From the NCBI RefSeq assembly GCF_002118315.1, contig NZ_MTSZ01000003.1:310001-374000 (forward strand): 64,000 nucleotides of DNA, given 5' to 3'. Positions 33,694 through 42,805 of the stretch are shown one piece after another. The position numbers and the translations under genes are program-made. Position 1 is the first letter of the stretch. Each line of letters begins with the position of its first letter. The notes below the pieces were generated by a model. It saw only the letters and a program-made list of their open reading frames with translations. It was not told where the DNA came from and searched no databases. The DNA comes from Kiloniella majae (lineage in GTDB: Bacteria > Pseudomonadota > Alphaproteobacteria > Kiloniellales > Kiloniellaceae).

Positions 33694-35181
33694 ATGAAGA
33701 TGCCTGATCCTGATCAGTCGATTATGGCTAGAAGAGATGAGATTGCGGAAGCCTTAAGGAGTATTGTTCCTGGCGAAGGCGTGATTTTAAGCGATCGGGA
33801 ATTGCAGGTATACGAATCAGATGGCCTTACGGCGTATCGACAACCTCCGCTCATGGCTATTTTACCACAGACCGTAGAACAGGTGAGCCAAGTTTTAACT
33901 TACTGCCATGCCGAAGGAATTAAAGTTGTACCGCGGGGATCGGGAACATCTTTATCTGGTGGGGCTTTACCCTTGGCGGATGCGATCTTGTTGTGCATGG
34001 GCAAGTTTAATCAGATTGTCGATGTGGATTATGATAACCGTTGTGCTGTTGTTCAGCCCGGCGTCACAAACCTCGGTATTACAAAAGCCGTAGAGGGAAG
34101 AGGGTTTTATTATGCCCCGGACCCTTCCAGCCAGATTGCCTGTTCTATCGGGGGCAATGTCGCTGAAAATGCAGGTGGCGTTCATTGCCTCAAATACGGC
34201 CTGACCACCAACAATCTTCTGGGGATTGAAATGGTTCTGATTGACGGGACTGTTTTAAGGTTTGGTGGTAAGCACCTTGATAGTCCCGGTTATGATTTGT
34301 TGGGGCTAATGACCGGCTCGGAAGGGCTTCTCGGGGTTGTAACAGAAGTAACAGTTCGTATTTTGCCGCAGCCAGAAACAGCAAGAGCACTCTTGCTGGG
34401 GTTCTCAAGTTCTGAGAGTGCGGGTGACTGTGTTGCTGCTATCATATCCGATGGTATTATTCCCGGCGGTATGGAGATGATGGATAAGCCTGCTATTGAA
34501 GCTGCGGAAGCTTTTGTGAAAGCAGGTTACCCCTTGGATGTAGAGGCGCTTCTGATTGTTGAATTGGACGGTCCCCAAGCCGAAGTAGATTATCTTATTG
34601 ATCAGGTGTCAGAGATTTCCAAGAAATGCGGAGCTATTACCAGTCGTATTAGTCAGGATGAAGAAGAGCGACAGCTTTTTTGGGCGGGTCGTAAAGCTGC
34701 TTTTCCGGCAGTCGGTCGTCTGACACCGGATTATTACTGTATGGATGGCACAATCCCGCGTAACAAACTTCCCCTCGTTCTCAAACGCATGCGAGAGATG
34801 AGCGAGCATTATGATCTGAGAGTGGCCAATGTCTTCCATGCAGGGGATGGTAATCTACATCCCTTGATCATGTACGACGCTAATAATCCGGGAGAGTTGG
34901 AAAAGGCTGAGGATTTTGGGTCTGATATCTTGAAGCTCTGTGTTGAGGTCGGGGGTGTTCTGACCGGGGAGCACGGCGTAGGTGTTGAAAAGCGTGATCT
35001 TATGCCTGAAATGTTTAATGAGATCGATTTGAACCAGCAGCTTCGGGTAAAGTGTGCTTTTGATAGTAAGGCGCTTTTAAATCCGGGGAAGGTTTTTCCA
35101 GAGCTGCATCGATGTGCCGAGTTGGGGCGCATGCATATCCATAAAGGGAAGTTACCTTTTCCTGATATCCCCCGCTTCTAG
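33694..35181 (+). CDS. glcD: Glycolate oxidase subunit GlcD (FAD-linked)
   Basis: A FAD-binding (PCMH-type) oxidoreductase of about 495 residues. The FAD motif is VVPRGSGTSLSGGALPLADA, followed by IGGNVAENAGGVHCLKYGLT and LMTGSEGLLGVVTEVTVRIL. The C-terminal VFHAGDGNLHPLIMYD and GEHGVGVEKRDLMPEMF are conserved in GlcD. With GlcE and GlcF it oxidises glycolate to glyoxylate, passing electrons to the membrane chain. I chose ATG 33694, with GGGAG eight bases upstream; an ATG at 33607 would add 29 atypical residues. It is the first of a three-gene operon. Confidence 0.93.
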   Translation: MKMPDPDQSIMARRDEIAEALRSIVPGEGVILSDRELQVYESDGLTAYRQPPLMAILPQTVEQVSQVLTYCHAEGIKVVPRGSGTSLSGGALPLADAILLCMGKFNQIVDVDYDNRCAVVQPGVTNLGITKAVEGRGFYYAPDPSSQIACSIGGNVAENAGGVHCLKYGLTTNNLLGIEMVLIDGTVLRFGGKHLDSPGYDLLGLMTGSEGLLGVVTEVTVRILPQPETARALLLGFSSSESAGDCVAAIISDGIIPGGMEMMDKPAIEAAEAFVKAGYPLDVEALLIVELDGPQAEVDYLIDQVSEISKKCGAITSRISQDEEERQLFWAGRKAAFPAVGRLTPDYYCMDGTIPRNKLPLVLKRMREMSEHYDLRVANVFHAGDGNLHPLIMYDANNPGELEKAEDFGSDILKLCVEVGGVLTGEHGVGVEKRDLMPEMFNEIDLNQQLRVKCAFDSKALLNPGKVFPELHRCAELGRMHIHKGKLPFPDIPRF

Positions 35182-35244
35182 AGTAGTTTTGGAACTATCT
35201 GCTCAAAAGTAAAAATTAAGAAGATTAAAAAAGAATAATAAAAA

Positions 35245-36468
35245 ATGTCACGAGAATTTTTTATGAGTCATATCAAACCCGAGAACGCAGGTCAGTTGGA
35301 AGAAGCGATTAAGTGGGCTTTATCCGAAGAAGAGAGCATGGAAATAATTGGCTCTGGGAGTAAGCAGAGGCTTGGACGTCCAGTGAAGGCCAGTCATAAA
35401 CTAGATCTGTCCGCTTTGACCGGTATCACATTATATGAACCTGAAGAGCTTGTGTTGTCGGCGCGGGCAGGGACATCACTCAATGAGATTCAGGATGAGC
35501 TTGCCAAACACAACCAGTATATGGCTTTTGAGCCTATGGACTATGGTGCTCTTTTCAAGGGAGAAGCAGATGCAGGAACCCTTGGTGGGATGATTGCGTG
35601 TAATCTATCGGGGCCGCGTCGGTTAAAGGCTGGTGCTGCCAGAGATCATTTTCTTGGTTTTTCTGGAGTTTCTGGTCGGGGGGAAACATTCAAGTCTGGC
35701 GGGCGAGTGGTCAAAAATGTGACGGGCTATGATCTTATGAAGCTCATGGCGGGATCTTATGGGACCCTTGCTGTGATGAGTGATATTACCATCAAGGTAT
35801 TGCCTGCCCCGCCGGAAGAAAAAAGTTATATCCTCTATGGGCTTTCAGATGGAGAGGCAAACAGGGCAATGTCAGTTGCCTTGAATTCTTCATGTGAAGT
35901 TTCTTCGGCGGCACATATACCGCAAATAGTTTCCGATAAGCTTACTCAGGAAGCTGAAGAGAGAGCCATGACCGTGTTAAGACTAGAAGGTCATGGTCCG
36001 TCAATCGCTTATAGAGCAGACAAGCTGGCATCGCTTTTGGCAGATTTTGGCACGGGAAGTTTGATTGCGGGTCAGCAAAGCCGTTCTTTGTGGCAAAAAG
36101 TTTGTGATGCAGAAATTTTGTCAGTATCTGGGGAAAGATCTATTTGGCGGGTCTCGCTACCGCCTGCGCAAGGAAGTACTTTTGTTGATAGTCTGAAGTT
36201 AGAGGGGCAGGCTCAGCATTACTATGACTGGGCAGGAGGACTTCTCTGGTTGTCTCTGATCGGAGATCATAATGCTTCTGTGCTTAGGGATAAACTAAAG
36301 AGTATAGGCGGTCATGCGACTTTAGTGAGATCGGCTAAAGATGTTGAAGACGCTAAAAGCCCACAACATCCTCTTGAGTCAGGAGAACACGCCCTGATGA
36401 AGCGCATAAAGGATAACTTTGACCCCAAAGCTATTCTGAACCCCGGCCGCTTATACGCAGATCTGTAG
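35245..36468 (+). CDS. glcE: Glycolate oxidase subunit GlcE
   Basis: A 407-residue second FAD-binding subunit. It has the shorter FAD fold: EIIGSGSKQRLGRP, LVLSARAGTSLNEIQDELAK, GTLGGMIACNLSGPRRLKAG, and the GGRVVKNVTGYDLMKLMAGS motif that marks GlcE. It ends KDNFDPKAILNPGRLYADL, as in other GlcE proteins. The ATG at 35245 has no clear ribosome site; ATG 35263 is possible. It lies 63 bp after glcD and 9 bp before glcF. Confidence 0.93.
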   Translation: MSREFFMSHIKPENAGQLEEAIKWALSEEESMEIIGSGSKQRLGRPVKASHKLDLSALTGITLYEPEELVLSARAGTSLNEIQDELAKHNQYMAFEPMDYGALFKGEADAGTLGGMIACNLSGPRRLKAGAARDHFLGFSGVSGRGETFKSGGRVVKNVTGYDLMKLMAGSYGTLAVMSDITIKVLPAPPEEKSYILYGLSDGEANRAMSVALNSSCEVSSAAHIPQIVSDKLTQEAEERAMTVLRLEGHGPSIAYRADKLASLLADFGTGSLIAGQQSRSLWQKVCDAEILSVSGERSIWRVSLPPAQGSTFVDSLKLEGQAQHYYDWAGGLLWLSLIGDHNASVLRDKLKSIGGHATLVRSAKDVEDAKSPQHPLESGEHALMKRIKDNFDPKAILNPGRLYADL

Positions 36469-36477
36469 GAGAGACAA

Positions 36478-37791
36478 ATGCAAACCAACTTTTCTCTCGC
36501 ACAGTTGGCGGACCCTAATATCGAAGAAGCAGAGAGCATATTGCGCAAATGTGTGCACTGCGGGTTTTGCACGGCAACCTGCCCCACTTATGTCTTGTTG
36601 GGCGATGAGTTGGATAGTCCGCGCGGGCGGATTTATTTGATCAAAGGTATGCTGGAAGACGGGGTAGCGGCAACAGCAGAGGTAACAAAACATCTGGACC
36701 GCTGTTTATCCTGCCTATCCTGTATGACGACCTGTCCGTCAGGGGTGAATTATATGCATCTGGTGGATCATGCCCGAAATCATGTTGAACACACCTATAA
36801 GCGCCCTTTGTTTGAAAGATTACTCCGTAACCTTCTGACTTATCTTATTCCTCGGCCCTTCTGGTTTCGGGGCGCACTGAACATTGCCTCTTTGACAAAG
36901 CCGCTTGTGAAGAATTTTGTCTCGGGGCGCATAAAGGCACTGATTAACCTCGCCCCCAAAGACTTACCTGCGGCAAGTGTTGTCGATCAGCCTCAGACAT
37001 TCAAAGCTGTTGGGGAGAGAAAAGGGCGTGTGGCGTTGCTATCCGGTTGTGCACAGACTGTTCTTGCCCCTTCGATAAACGAAGCAACGGTCAGACTTTT
37101 AACTCGACATGGTATCGAAGTTGTTGTTGCCAAGGGCGTGGGTTGTTGCGGGTCTCTTGTTCACCATATGGGCAAAGAGACAATGGCGGAGCAGCAGATG
37201 AAAGCTGCTATTCGAGGCTGGGTGACTGAAATCGAAGGTGAAGGACTGGATGCCATTATTACTAACGCGTCCGGGTGCGGGACGACTATCAAAGACTATG
37301 GCTTTATGCTCCGAAATGATTCTGATTGGGCGGAACGTGCGGCAAAGATCTCTGAGCTTGCAAAAGATATCACAGAATACCTTGCAGAACTTGAACCTTT
37401 GGCGCTGGTAGAGGAAGAGGACGATCAACCGGCAAAGATAGTTGCCTACCACGCCCCCTGTTCTATCCAGCATGGTCAGAAAATTACCAAGCAACCAAAA
37501 GAGCTCTTAACCGGCGCGGGTTTTGTCGTGCGCGATGTACCCGAAGGACACCTGTGCTGCGGTTCAGCCGGAACCTATAACATTATGCAGCCGGAACTGG
37601 CCGAGAAACTCCGGGATCGCAAGGTTAAAAACATTGAAACACTCACACCGGATATCATTGCGACAGGAAACATCGGGTGCCAGTGCCAGATATCTTCAGG
37701 AACAGATATTCCCGTTGTTCATAACGTTGAACTTCTCGATTGGGCCACAGGCGGCCCCAAGCCGGAGGTTTTATTGGTTAAGGGTTTCTAG
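36478..37791 (+). CDS. glcF: Glycolate oxidase iron-sulfur subunit GlcF
   Basis: A 437-residue protein. Two 4Fe-4S motifs lie near the N-terminus: CVHCGFCTATCPTY and CLSCLSCMTTCPSGV. Two CCG domains follow, with VGCCGSLVHHMGKE and LCCGSAGTYNIM, and an ASGCGTTIKDYG stretch. It carries electrons from the flavin subunits to the respiratory chain at the inner membrane. GGAG precedes its ATG. Its end overlaps the convergent Sel1-repeat gene by 21 bp. With glycerate 2-kinase 7 kb away it fits a glycolate-glyoxylate-glycerate route. Confidence 0.95.
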   Translation: MQTNFSLAQLADPNIEEAESILRKCVHCGFCTATCPTYVLLGDELDSPRGRIYLIKGMLEDGVAATAEVTKHLDRCLSCLSCMTTCPSGVNYMHLVDHARNHVEHTYKRPLFERLLRNLLTYLIPRPFWFRGALNIASLTKPLVKNFVSGRIKALINLAPKDLPAASVVDQPQTFKAVGERKGRVALLSGCAQTVLAPSINEATVRLLTRHGIEVVVAKGVGCCGSLVHHMGKETMAEQQMKAAIRGWVTEIEGEGLDAIITNASGCGTTIKDYGFMLRNDSDWAERAAKISELAKDITEYLAELEPLALVEEEDDQPAKIVAYHAPCSIQHGQKITKQPKELLTGAGFVVRDVPEGHLCCGSAGTYNIMQPELAEKLRDRKVKNIETLTPDIIATGNIGCQCQISSGTDIPVVHNVELLDWATGGPKPEVLLVKGF

Positions 37792-38592
37792 ATGGTTACA
37801 GGCTTTTGTATCCCCACCTTTACATGCTTGTTTGAAGAGTATTGCTGCTTTTTTGTAATTTTTCTCAACACCAGTACCTTTATGATACATGAGACCTAAA
37901 TTGGTACAACCTAGAGCAAGGCCCTTCTCGCATGATGTTTTGAATAATGTAGATGCTTTTTGATGATCTTTTTTCATACCTATGCCCTTTAGATACAAAA
38001 CCCCTAGGCTTGAGCAGCCGTCAATCACTCCTGCTTTACAAGCTTGTTTATATAGCTTTATTGCTTTTGCTGTATCTTTCTTTACTCCCTCACTATTAAG
38101 ATACATAGGAGCAAGGTTGTAACAGCTTTGAGCAAAGCCGTTTCGACAAGAATGATCGTATAAAACAGCAGCTTTTATTAGGCTTTGTGGTAAACTTGTA
38201 CCTTCGTGATAAATAGTAGCTATGTTAAAGCAGCTCAACATTATTCCTTTGTCACATGCCTTAGCATAATACGTAAGTGCTTTTTTTATATCATGATTGA
38301 GGGTATTAGTTGCTTCATAGATGGTGCCAAGATTATTACACGCTTTGAGAAGATTCCCTTCACAAGCCTGTGTGTAAAACTTGATAGCTTTTGTGAAGTC
38401 TTGTTCTGTTCCTATGCCTTTCTCATACATATATCCAAGGGTACCACAGCCCTCAATATACCCATCGGCACACCCTTGTTTGTGACGTAAAAAAGTTTCT
38501 TCATCTTTTTTCTTTGTAGCTTGGGCTACTCCTGTAAAGCTTAGAACAACAAACAAAGCTAAAAAGACACTTTTTAATGAAATTTTCTCCAT
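37771..38592 (-). CDS. Exported Cys-rich Sel1-repeat protein (Hcp-like)
   Basis: A 273-residue protein with a signal peptide (SLKSVFLALFVVLSFTGVAQA) and about seven Sel1-like repeats of 36 residues. Each repeat carries paired Cys residues about eight apart (CEGNLLKAC, CDKGIMLSC, CRNGFAQSC, CKAGVIDGC, CEKGLALGC, CKGGDTKAC), the disulfide pattern of Helicobacter cysteine-rich proteins. It is probably periplasmic or secreted and binds partners. Coding is more AT-rich than in its neighbours, a possible sign of transfer. AGGAG precedes the ATG. It converges on glcF with a 21-bp overlap. Confidence 0.87.
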   Translation of the reverse strand: MEKISLKSVFLALFVVLSFTGVAQATKKKDEETFLRHKQGCADGYIEGCGTLGYMYEKGIGTEQDFTKAIKFYTQACEGNLLKACNNLGTIYEATNTLNHDIKKALTYYAKACDKGIMLSCFNIATIYHEGTSLPQSLIKAAVLYDHSCRNGFAQSCYNLAPMYLNSEGVKKDTAKAIKLYKQACKAGVIDGCSSLGVLYLKGIGMKKDHQKASTLFKTSCEKGLALGCTNLGLMYHKGTGVEKNYKKAAILFKQACKGGDTKACNHLETLNQ

Positions 38593-38712
38593 GACAACTC
38601 CTGTTTATCTATGCATTGTCAGTCATATCGATGATTTATAATGCATCAAACAATGAACACAACTAAAACGATATCACTTCCACAATTTTGTTTCTCTGTA
38701 GTGTAGTGAAAA

Positions 38713-39432
38713 TCACCGAGATAAATCGCGAACTGGGGAGACGTGATCTTCGAAGGGGACATGCCGCCGTCGAAAGCTTGTATCTTGCAGGTATTTCGGC
38801 TTGCTGATGCGGTCCATTCTAAAATGACGAAAAGCGTCGCGCTCGGGATCCCAGGCCACCAAATACCATAGTGGTGGTAATATCAACATAGCTTGTGGCT
38901 CAACAATTCGGGTTGTTCCGACCCCTTTAGCGTCGTGGTATCGGAAACTCAGATGCCTCTGTTGAAGAAAGGCCGTTTCGAATGCTGGCAACAGCGTAGG
39001 CTCGATAGCTTTCATATCTGAGATATCGACCTGCGGTGACAGCTTTCCGACGTACAGACAATCCAAAAATCGGCGCAAGTCACGTACTTTGTCTGATGGC
39101 AGGGCCTTTTCTATTTTAGCAAGCCCGGCATTAGCCAGAGCGGAGAAGGGTAAGTTTCCGGCGGCACGCATTGAGGCAACGCTGATAAGAAGTGCAAAGA
39201 TCTCGGCAACTGAGAGCCTCGTTGTGGTTTGAACCGATTGTGGGTCAAGTTGCAAGCCACCCCCGCGACCAGGTTCGGAATGAATGACAAATCCTTCGTC
39301 GCGCAGTGCGTTAATGTCACGCAAGATCGTACGTCTTGAGGCACCAACTTCTTCTGCTAACTCGGCGATTGTTGATGTGCCATTGCGGCGAAGACTTCGG
39401 ACGATGGTGTCATGTCGAAGGCGTATATTCAT
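38713..39432 (-). CDS. YafY-type transcriptional regulator (HTH_11 plus WYL domain)
   Basis: A 239-residue regulator. The N-terminal helix-turn-helix reads TSTIAELAEEVGASRRTILRDI with the wing HSEPGRGGGLQLDP. The C-terminal WYL-type ligand-sensing domain contains LSFRYHDAKGVGTTRIVEPQ and WYLVAWDPERDAFRHFRMDR. Such proteins are often local regulators of a divergent enzyme gene. Here the partner is the epoxide-hydrolase-like gene, and the gap holds two copies of a 15-bp direct repeat. Confidence 0.9.
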   Translation of the reverse strand: MNIRLRHDTIVRSLRRNGTSTIAELAEEVGASRRTILRDINALRDEGFVIHSEPGRGGGLQLDPQSVQTTTRLSVAEIFALLISVASMRAAGNLPFSALANAGLAKIEKALPSDKVRDLRRFLDCLYVGKLSPQVDISDMKAIEPTLLPAFETAFLQQRHLSFRYHDAKGVGTTRIVEPQAMLILPPLWYLVAWDPERDAFRHFRMDRISKPKYLQDTSFRRRHVPFEDHVSPVRDLSR

Positions 39433-39455
39433 TTCGTGAAGTTACCAATAAATAG

Positions 39456-39503
39456 TGCCAGTATTTGTCACCATTTTCTTTTAGTCAATGGCAGTACATG
39501 TCA
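39456..39503. promoter_or_regulatory. Two direct repeats, probable operator of the WYL regulator
   Basis: TGCCAGTATTTGTCA (39456-39470) and TGGCAGTACATGTCA (39489-39503) share 12 of 15 bases and are 33 bp apart, about three DNA turns. They lie in the divergent gap between the regulator and the hydrolase gene, and would place a dimer or tetramer on one DNA face. Confidence 0.6.
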
Positions 39504-39570
39504 ACAAAGGGATTTTGAGAGTGCAATTCATCTCCCTAAGTCTCTGAGGTAAAAGCTAAAAGGAAATACT

Positions 39571-40515
39571 ATGTCTATCCCTACCGATTTTCCAAAGCCC
39601 ACCTTTGTTACCGTTAATGGTGTGGAGTTGGAAGTTTTTGAAGCTGGTCAAGAGAATGCCGGAAACCCAATTGTCTTTTGTCATGGTTGGCCAGAACACG
39701 CCTTTTCCTGGCGTTATCAGATGCCCGCGCTTGCCGCAGCTGGTTACCATGTCATCGTCCCAAACCAGCGTGGTTATGGCAATTCATCCTGCCCAAGCGA
39801 AGTAACAGACTATGACATTGAACATCTGTCCGGTGACCTCGTTGCACTCCTTGATCATTATGGGTATGAAGACGCCACCTTTGTCGGTCATGACTGGGGT
39901 GCCATGGTCGTTTGGGGACTGACTTTGTTGTATCCAGACCGGGTGAAAAAAATCATAAACCTGTCTTTGCCTTATCAGGAGCGTGGAGAGAAACCCTGGA
40001 TCGAATTCATGGAAGAGATCTTTGGCGATGATTTCTATTTTGTTCACTTTAACCGACAGCCGGGCGTTGCGGACACCGAGTTGGATAAAAACACATTCCA
40101 GTTTCTTCGTAATATATTTCGCAAAAATGTACCTCCAGCCCCACCTCAACCGGGTATGATGATGATCAACTTGGCTAAAGCTAAAGCGCCCCTTGGTGAG
40201 CCAGTTATGAGTGACAGCGATCTTGCTGTTTTTGTCTCTGCCTTTGAGACATCAGGGTTTACGGGGAGTCTCAACTGGTACAGGAACCTGGACCGCAACT
40301 GGCACTTATTGGCGAAGGCGAACCCTGTCATTCAGCAACCTGCACTCATGATATATGGTGATCGGGATATGATCGCGAAGTCTGAAAAGCTATCAGATTT
40401 CGTGCCAAATGTTGACGTGATCAATCTGGATTGCGGACATTGGATCCAGCAGGAAAAGCCGGAAGAAACCAATCGGGCAATTCTAAAATGGTTGAAACAG
40501 CAGGAGGCCAGCTAG
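39571..40515 (+). CDS. Alpha/beta hydrolase, epoxide hydrolase-like
   Basis: A 314-residue alpha/beta hydrolase. The oxyanion region is FCHGWPEHAFSWRYQMPAL and the nucleophile Asp is in FVGHDWGAMVVWGLTLLYP. Late acid and His lie in IYGDRDMIAKSEK and LDCGHWIQQEKPEETN. The Asp nucleophile with HGWPE and HDWG is typical of epoxide hydrolases and haloalkane dehalogenases; the former is favoured. AAAGGAAA precedes the ATG. It is divergent from the WYL regulator, which probably controls it. The natural substrate is unknown. Confidence 0.87.
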   Translation: MSIPTDFPKPTFVTVNGVELEVFEAGQENAGNPIVFCHGWPEHAFSWRYQMPALAAAGYHVIVPNQRGYGNSSCPSEVTDYDIEHLSGDLVALLDHYGYEDATFVGHDWGAMVVWGLTLLYPDRVKKIINLSLPYQERGEKPWIEFMEEIFGDDFYFVHFNRQPGVADTELDKNTFQFLRNIFRKNVPPAPPQPGMMMINLAKAKAPLGEPVMSDSDLAVFVSAFETSGFTGSLNWYRNLDRNWHLLAKANPVIQQPALMIYGDRDMIAKSEKLSDFVPNVDVINLDCGHWIQQEKPEETNRAILKWLKQQEAS

Positions 40516-40559
40516 CACCGTATGGCATAGCTCACCTTCTGCAAAAGGACTCACGAAGT

Positions 40560-40988
40560 TCAAAGTGCCTGCTTAAGTTCTGATCTCGCTTTAGCTTTGA
40601 AAAGTGAGTGAATGAAGCCAAGGGCTAGGCCAAAAAAGATGAACTGGATGGCACTAACAGACAGCTCGACGGCGACCCATTCCCAGATTGAGGGGACGTC
40701 ATATTTTGCGGGCGAAGCAAAGCTTATATAGGACGAGAGGAATAGGCCAAAACCGAGGGAAACAATCAGTCCCAATCTGATCGTTGCACCCTCGGGGGCC
40801 AAAAGGTGGAGACACCCGGTCATGATCGTCCCTTGGATAAGCATGGCAATAAAACCCAGCAGAAAAATAGGTTCAGGCCGCAGGAAACCCAAAGCTTCAT
40901 AGTGATCGATGTTGATCAGCATATGTGATGTGCCTTGAGTTGCGAAGGTGATGATCACAAAGGCAAGCAGGGATAGAAAGTGTTTCAT
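40560..40988 (-). CDS. Four-helix membrane protein of unknown function
   Basis: A 142-residue protein with four predicted membrane helices (LSLLAFVIITFATQG; IFLLGFIAMLIQGTIMTGCL; LGLIVSLGFGLFLSSYISF; VAVELSVSAIQFIFFGLALG). I do not recognise the family by motif, although it has the size of DUF1761-type proteins. AAGGATTTTAAG precedes the ATG. It lies 84 bp after the VOC gene and is probably the last gene of the ECF sigma operon, so it may be part of that factor's regulon. Confidence 0.7.
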   Translation of the reverse strand: MKHFLSLLAFVIITFATQGTSHMLINIDHYEALGFLRPEPIFLLGFIAMLIQGTIMTGCLHLLAPEGATIRLGLIVSLGFGLFLSSYISFASPAKYDVPSIWEWVAVELSVSAIQFIFFGLALGFIHSLFKAKARSELKQAL

Positions 40989-41072
40989 CTTAAAATCCTT
41001 AGAGACAGTATGAGAGTGAAAGCTGCCAACACTTGTGTTCGCAGCTTTGTTAATGAGGTGATGTAATGCGGC

Positions 41073-41459
41073 CTATTTCTGCATGCTTTCGTAAGTGATC
41101 ATAGCAATACGGGCACCATGGGGATCATTGATTATCGCAATACGACCAACGCCGGGCACATCAGTTGGTTCACTGAGGATTTTTGCCCCGGCAGCGCGAG
41201 CTTTATTCGTGGCACCATCAACGTCTTTTACAGTGATGTAAATTGTCCATACTCCTTCATCGGCAGGTTCTGGTGAAAAGCCGCCAATCAGTTCATCTTC
41301 TACAAGAATACCGGGAACACTTGATCCGTCTTTCATGGGCAGATCAGTTAAGGTCCATTCCATAACATCGCGGTAAAACTTTACAGCTTCATCTTTGTTG
41401 GGGCCTGAATAGCCAATCCATCCGGCTGCACCGGGTGTTGTCATTGTTGTTTGTGACAT
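41073..41459 (-). CDS. VOC-superfamily (glyoxalase-like) protein
   Basis: A small protein of about 128 residues. It has paired beta-alpha-beta-beta-beta elements (GWIGYSGPNKDEAVKFYRDV; TIYITVKDVDGATNKARAAG) and ends IINDPHGARIAMITYESMQ. Such proteins bind a metal and act on small thiol or aldehyde conjugates; the activity is unknown. I chose ATG 41459 with AAAGGATG just upstream; an upstream frame extension to 41555 overlaps the sigma factor gene and lacks homology. It follows the ECF42 sigma gene in the same operon. Confidence 0.85.
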   Translation of the reverse strand: MSQTTMTTPGAAGWIGYSGPNKDEAVKFYRDVMEWTLTDLPMKDGSSVPGILVEDELIGGFSPEPADEGVWTIYITVKDVDGATNKARAAGAKILSEPTDVPGVGRIAIINDPHGARIAMITYESMQK

Positions 41460-41544
41460 AGTTTCATCCTTTGATTTATGCTTTCTGCCTGATGCAGATA
41501 AATCAAGGACGAGTGACAGAGGTGAATACCGACAAAGCGAGTAA

Positions 41545-42774
41545 TTATTTTTCACATTCGAGAATTTTTTCCCGAAGAATTGCCTGTTCCGGTTCTGTTG
41601 GTGTTAATGTCAAAGCCCTTTGATAAGCTGTTTTAGCCTTGTCCCTTTGTCCGGTTTCGAACAGAAAAGCAGCACGAGTTGAATGAAACCAGCGATAACT
41701 TTGCAGTTCTCCCTCTATACCGTCGAGTATTTTGAGCGCTTCTATTGAGCCTTTGGTTTTGGCAATGGCGACAGCATGATTTAGCTTAACGATTGGAGTG
41801 GGCTCAAACTGATAGAGTAGGGCATAAAGACGTTCGATTTCTTCCCAGTCTGTCGCCTCATAGGCTTTTGCGGTTGAATGGACACCTGCGATTGCCGCTT
41901 GAATTTGGAATGGACCTGGAGTGCCGTGCCTCAGTGCTTTTTCTAACAGGACGTGGGCTTCAGAAATCGTGGACCTGTTCCAAAGGTCCCTGTTCTGGTG
42001 CTCAAGAAGGATTAGTTTGTTGCTATCGGTGCGAGCGGGGTATCGGGCGTGTTGAAACAACATCAAAGCCAGCAAGCCCATTGTCTCGGTTTGAGAGGGG
42101 AAGAGGCTCAAAAGGAGTCTGGTGAGGTAAATTGCTTCTTCACACAGAAGAACCTTTATTTGTACTTCGCCAGAGCTTGCGGACCAACCTTCGTTAAAAA
42201 GCAGGTAAAGCATCAGGGATACAGTTTTAAGGCGTTCTGCACGTTCGATCAAATCCGGACTTTGAAAAGGAATGTTATCGTTTGCGATTGTTTTTTTTGC
42301 CCGGGTAATCCGTTGTTCCATCGTTTTGGGTTTTACAAGAAATGCACAGGCAATTTCTTCGACGGATAAGCCGATGACAATTTTCAAGGCGAGTGCTGAT
42401 TGATCTTGAATAGACAGCTTTGGGTGGCAACAAATAAAAAGCAGGCGTAGGACATCGTCGCGGAATTCATTTTCTTGGGGAGCATCGTGGAAGGCATTGT
42501 GGCTTGTGTTTTCTTGAGCTTGGAGCGCTTTGTGATTGTCACGGGTATTATTCTTGCGAATGATATCCCGCCCGGCATTGCGACCTACGGTTAAAATCCA
42601 GGCAAAGGGATCATCGGGTAACCCTTGCTTTTGCCATACATCCAGCGCTTTAACACAGGCGAGAGAAAAACTTTCTTCGGCAAGATCAATATCCCGAAAA
42701 TAACTGACCAGTGCAGCGATGGCCTTGGGGCGGATATCTGCAAATCTGGCCTGAAGCCAGGGATGTTGAGGCAT
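41545..42774 (-). CDS. ECF42-type RNA polymerase sigma factor
   Basis: A 409-residue sigma-70 family factor. The sigma-2 region includes AEESFSLACVKALDVWQKQG and PFAWILTVGRNAGRDIIRK. Sigma-4 is seen in ALALKIVIGLSVEEIACAFL and VKPKTMEQRITRAKKTI. A long C-terminal extension of about 210 residues with TPR-like helices (EAHVLLEKALRHGTPGPFQI, AKTAYQRALTLTPTEPEQAI) is the mark of the ECF42 group. These lack anti-sigma factors and are found beside DGPF/YCII genes, as here (20-30 bp upstream). The signal is unknown; the extension is thought to regulate activity. Confidence 0.92.
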   Translation of the reverse strand: MPQHPWLQARFADIRPKAIAALVSYFRDIDLAEESFSLACVKALDVWQKQGLPDDPFAWILTVGRNAGRDIIRKNNTRDNHKALQAQENTSHNAFHDAPQENEFRDDVLRLLFICCHPKLSIQDQSALALKIVIGLSVEEIACAFLVKPKTMEQRITRAKKTIANDNIPFQSPDLIERAERLKTVSLMLYLLFNEGWSASSGEVQIKVLLCEEAIYLTRLLLSLFPSQTETMGLLALMLFQHARYPARTDSNKLILLEHQNRDLWNRSTISEAHVLLEKALRHGTPGPFQIQAAIAGVHSTAKAYEATDWEEIERLYALLYQFEPTPIVKLNHAVAIAKTKGSIEALKILDGIEGELQSYRWFHSTRAAFLFETGQRDKAKTAYQRALTLTPTEPEQAILREKILECEK

Positions 42775-42805
42775 GTTAGATTATTCCGTCGGATCGATCA
42801 CGTGA

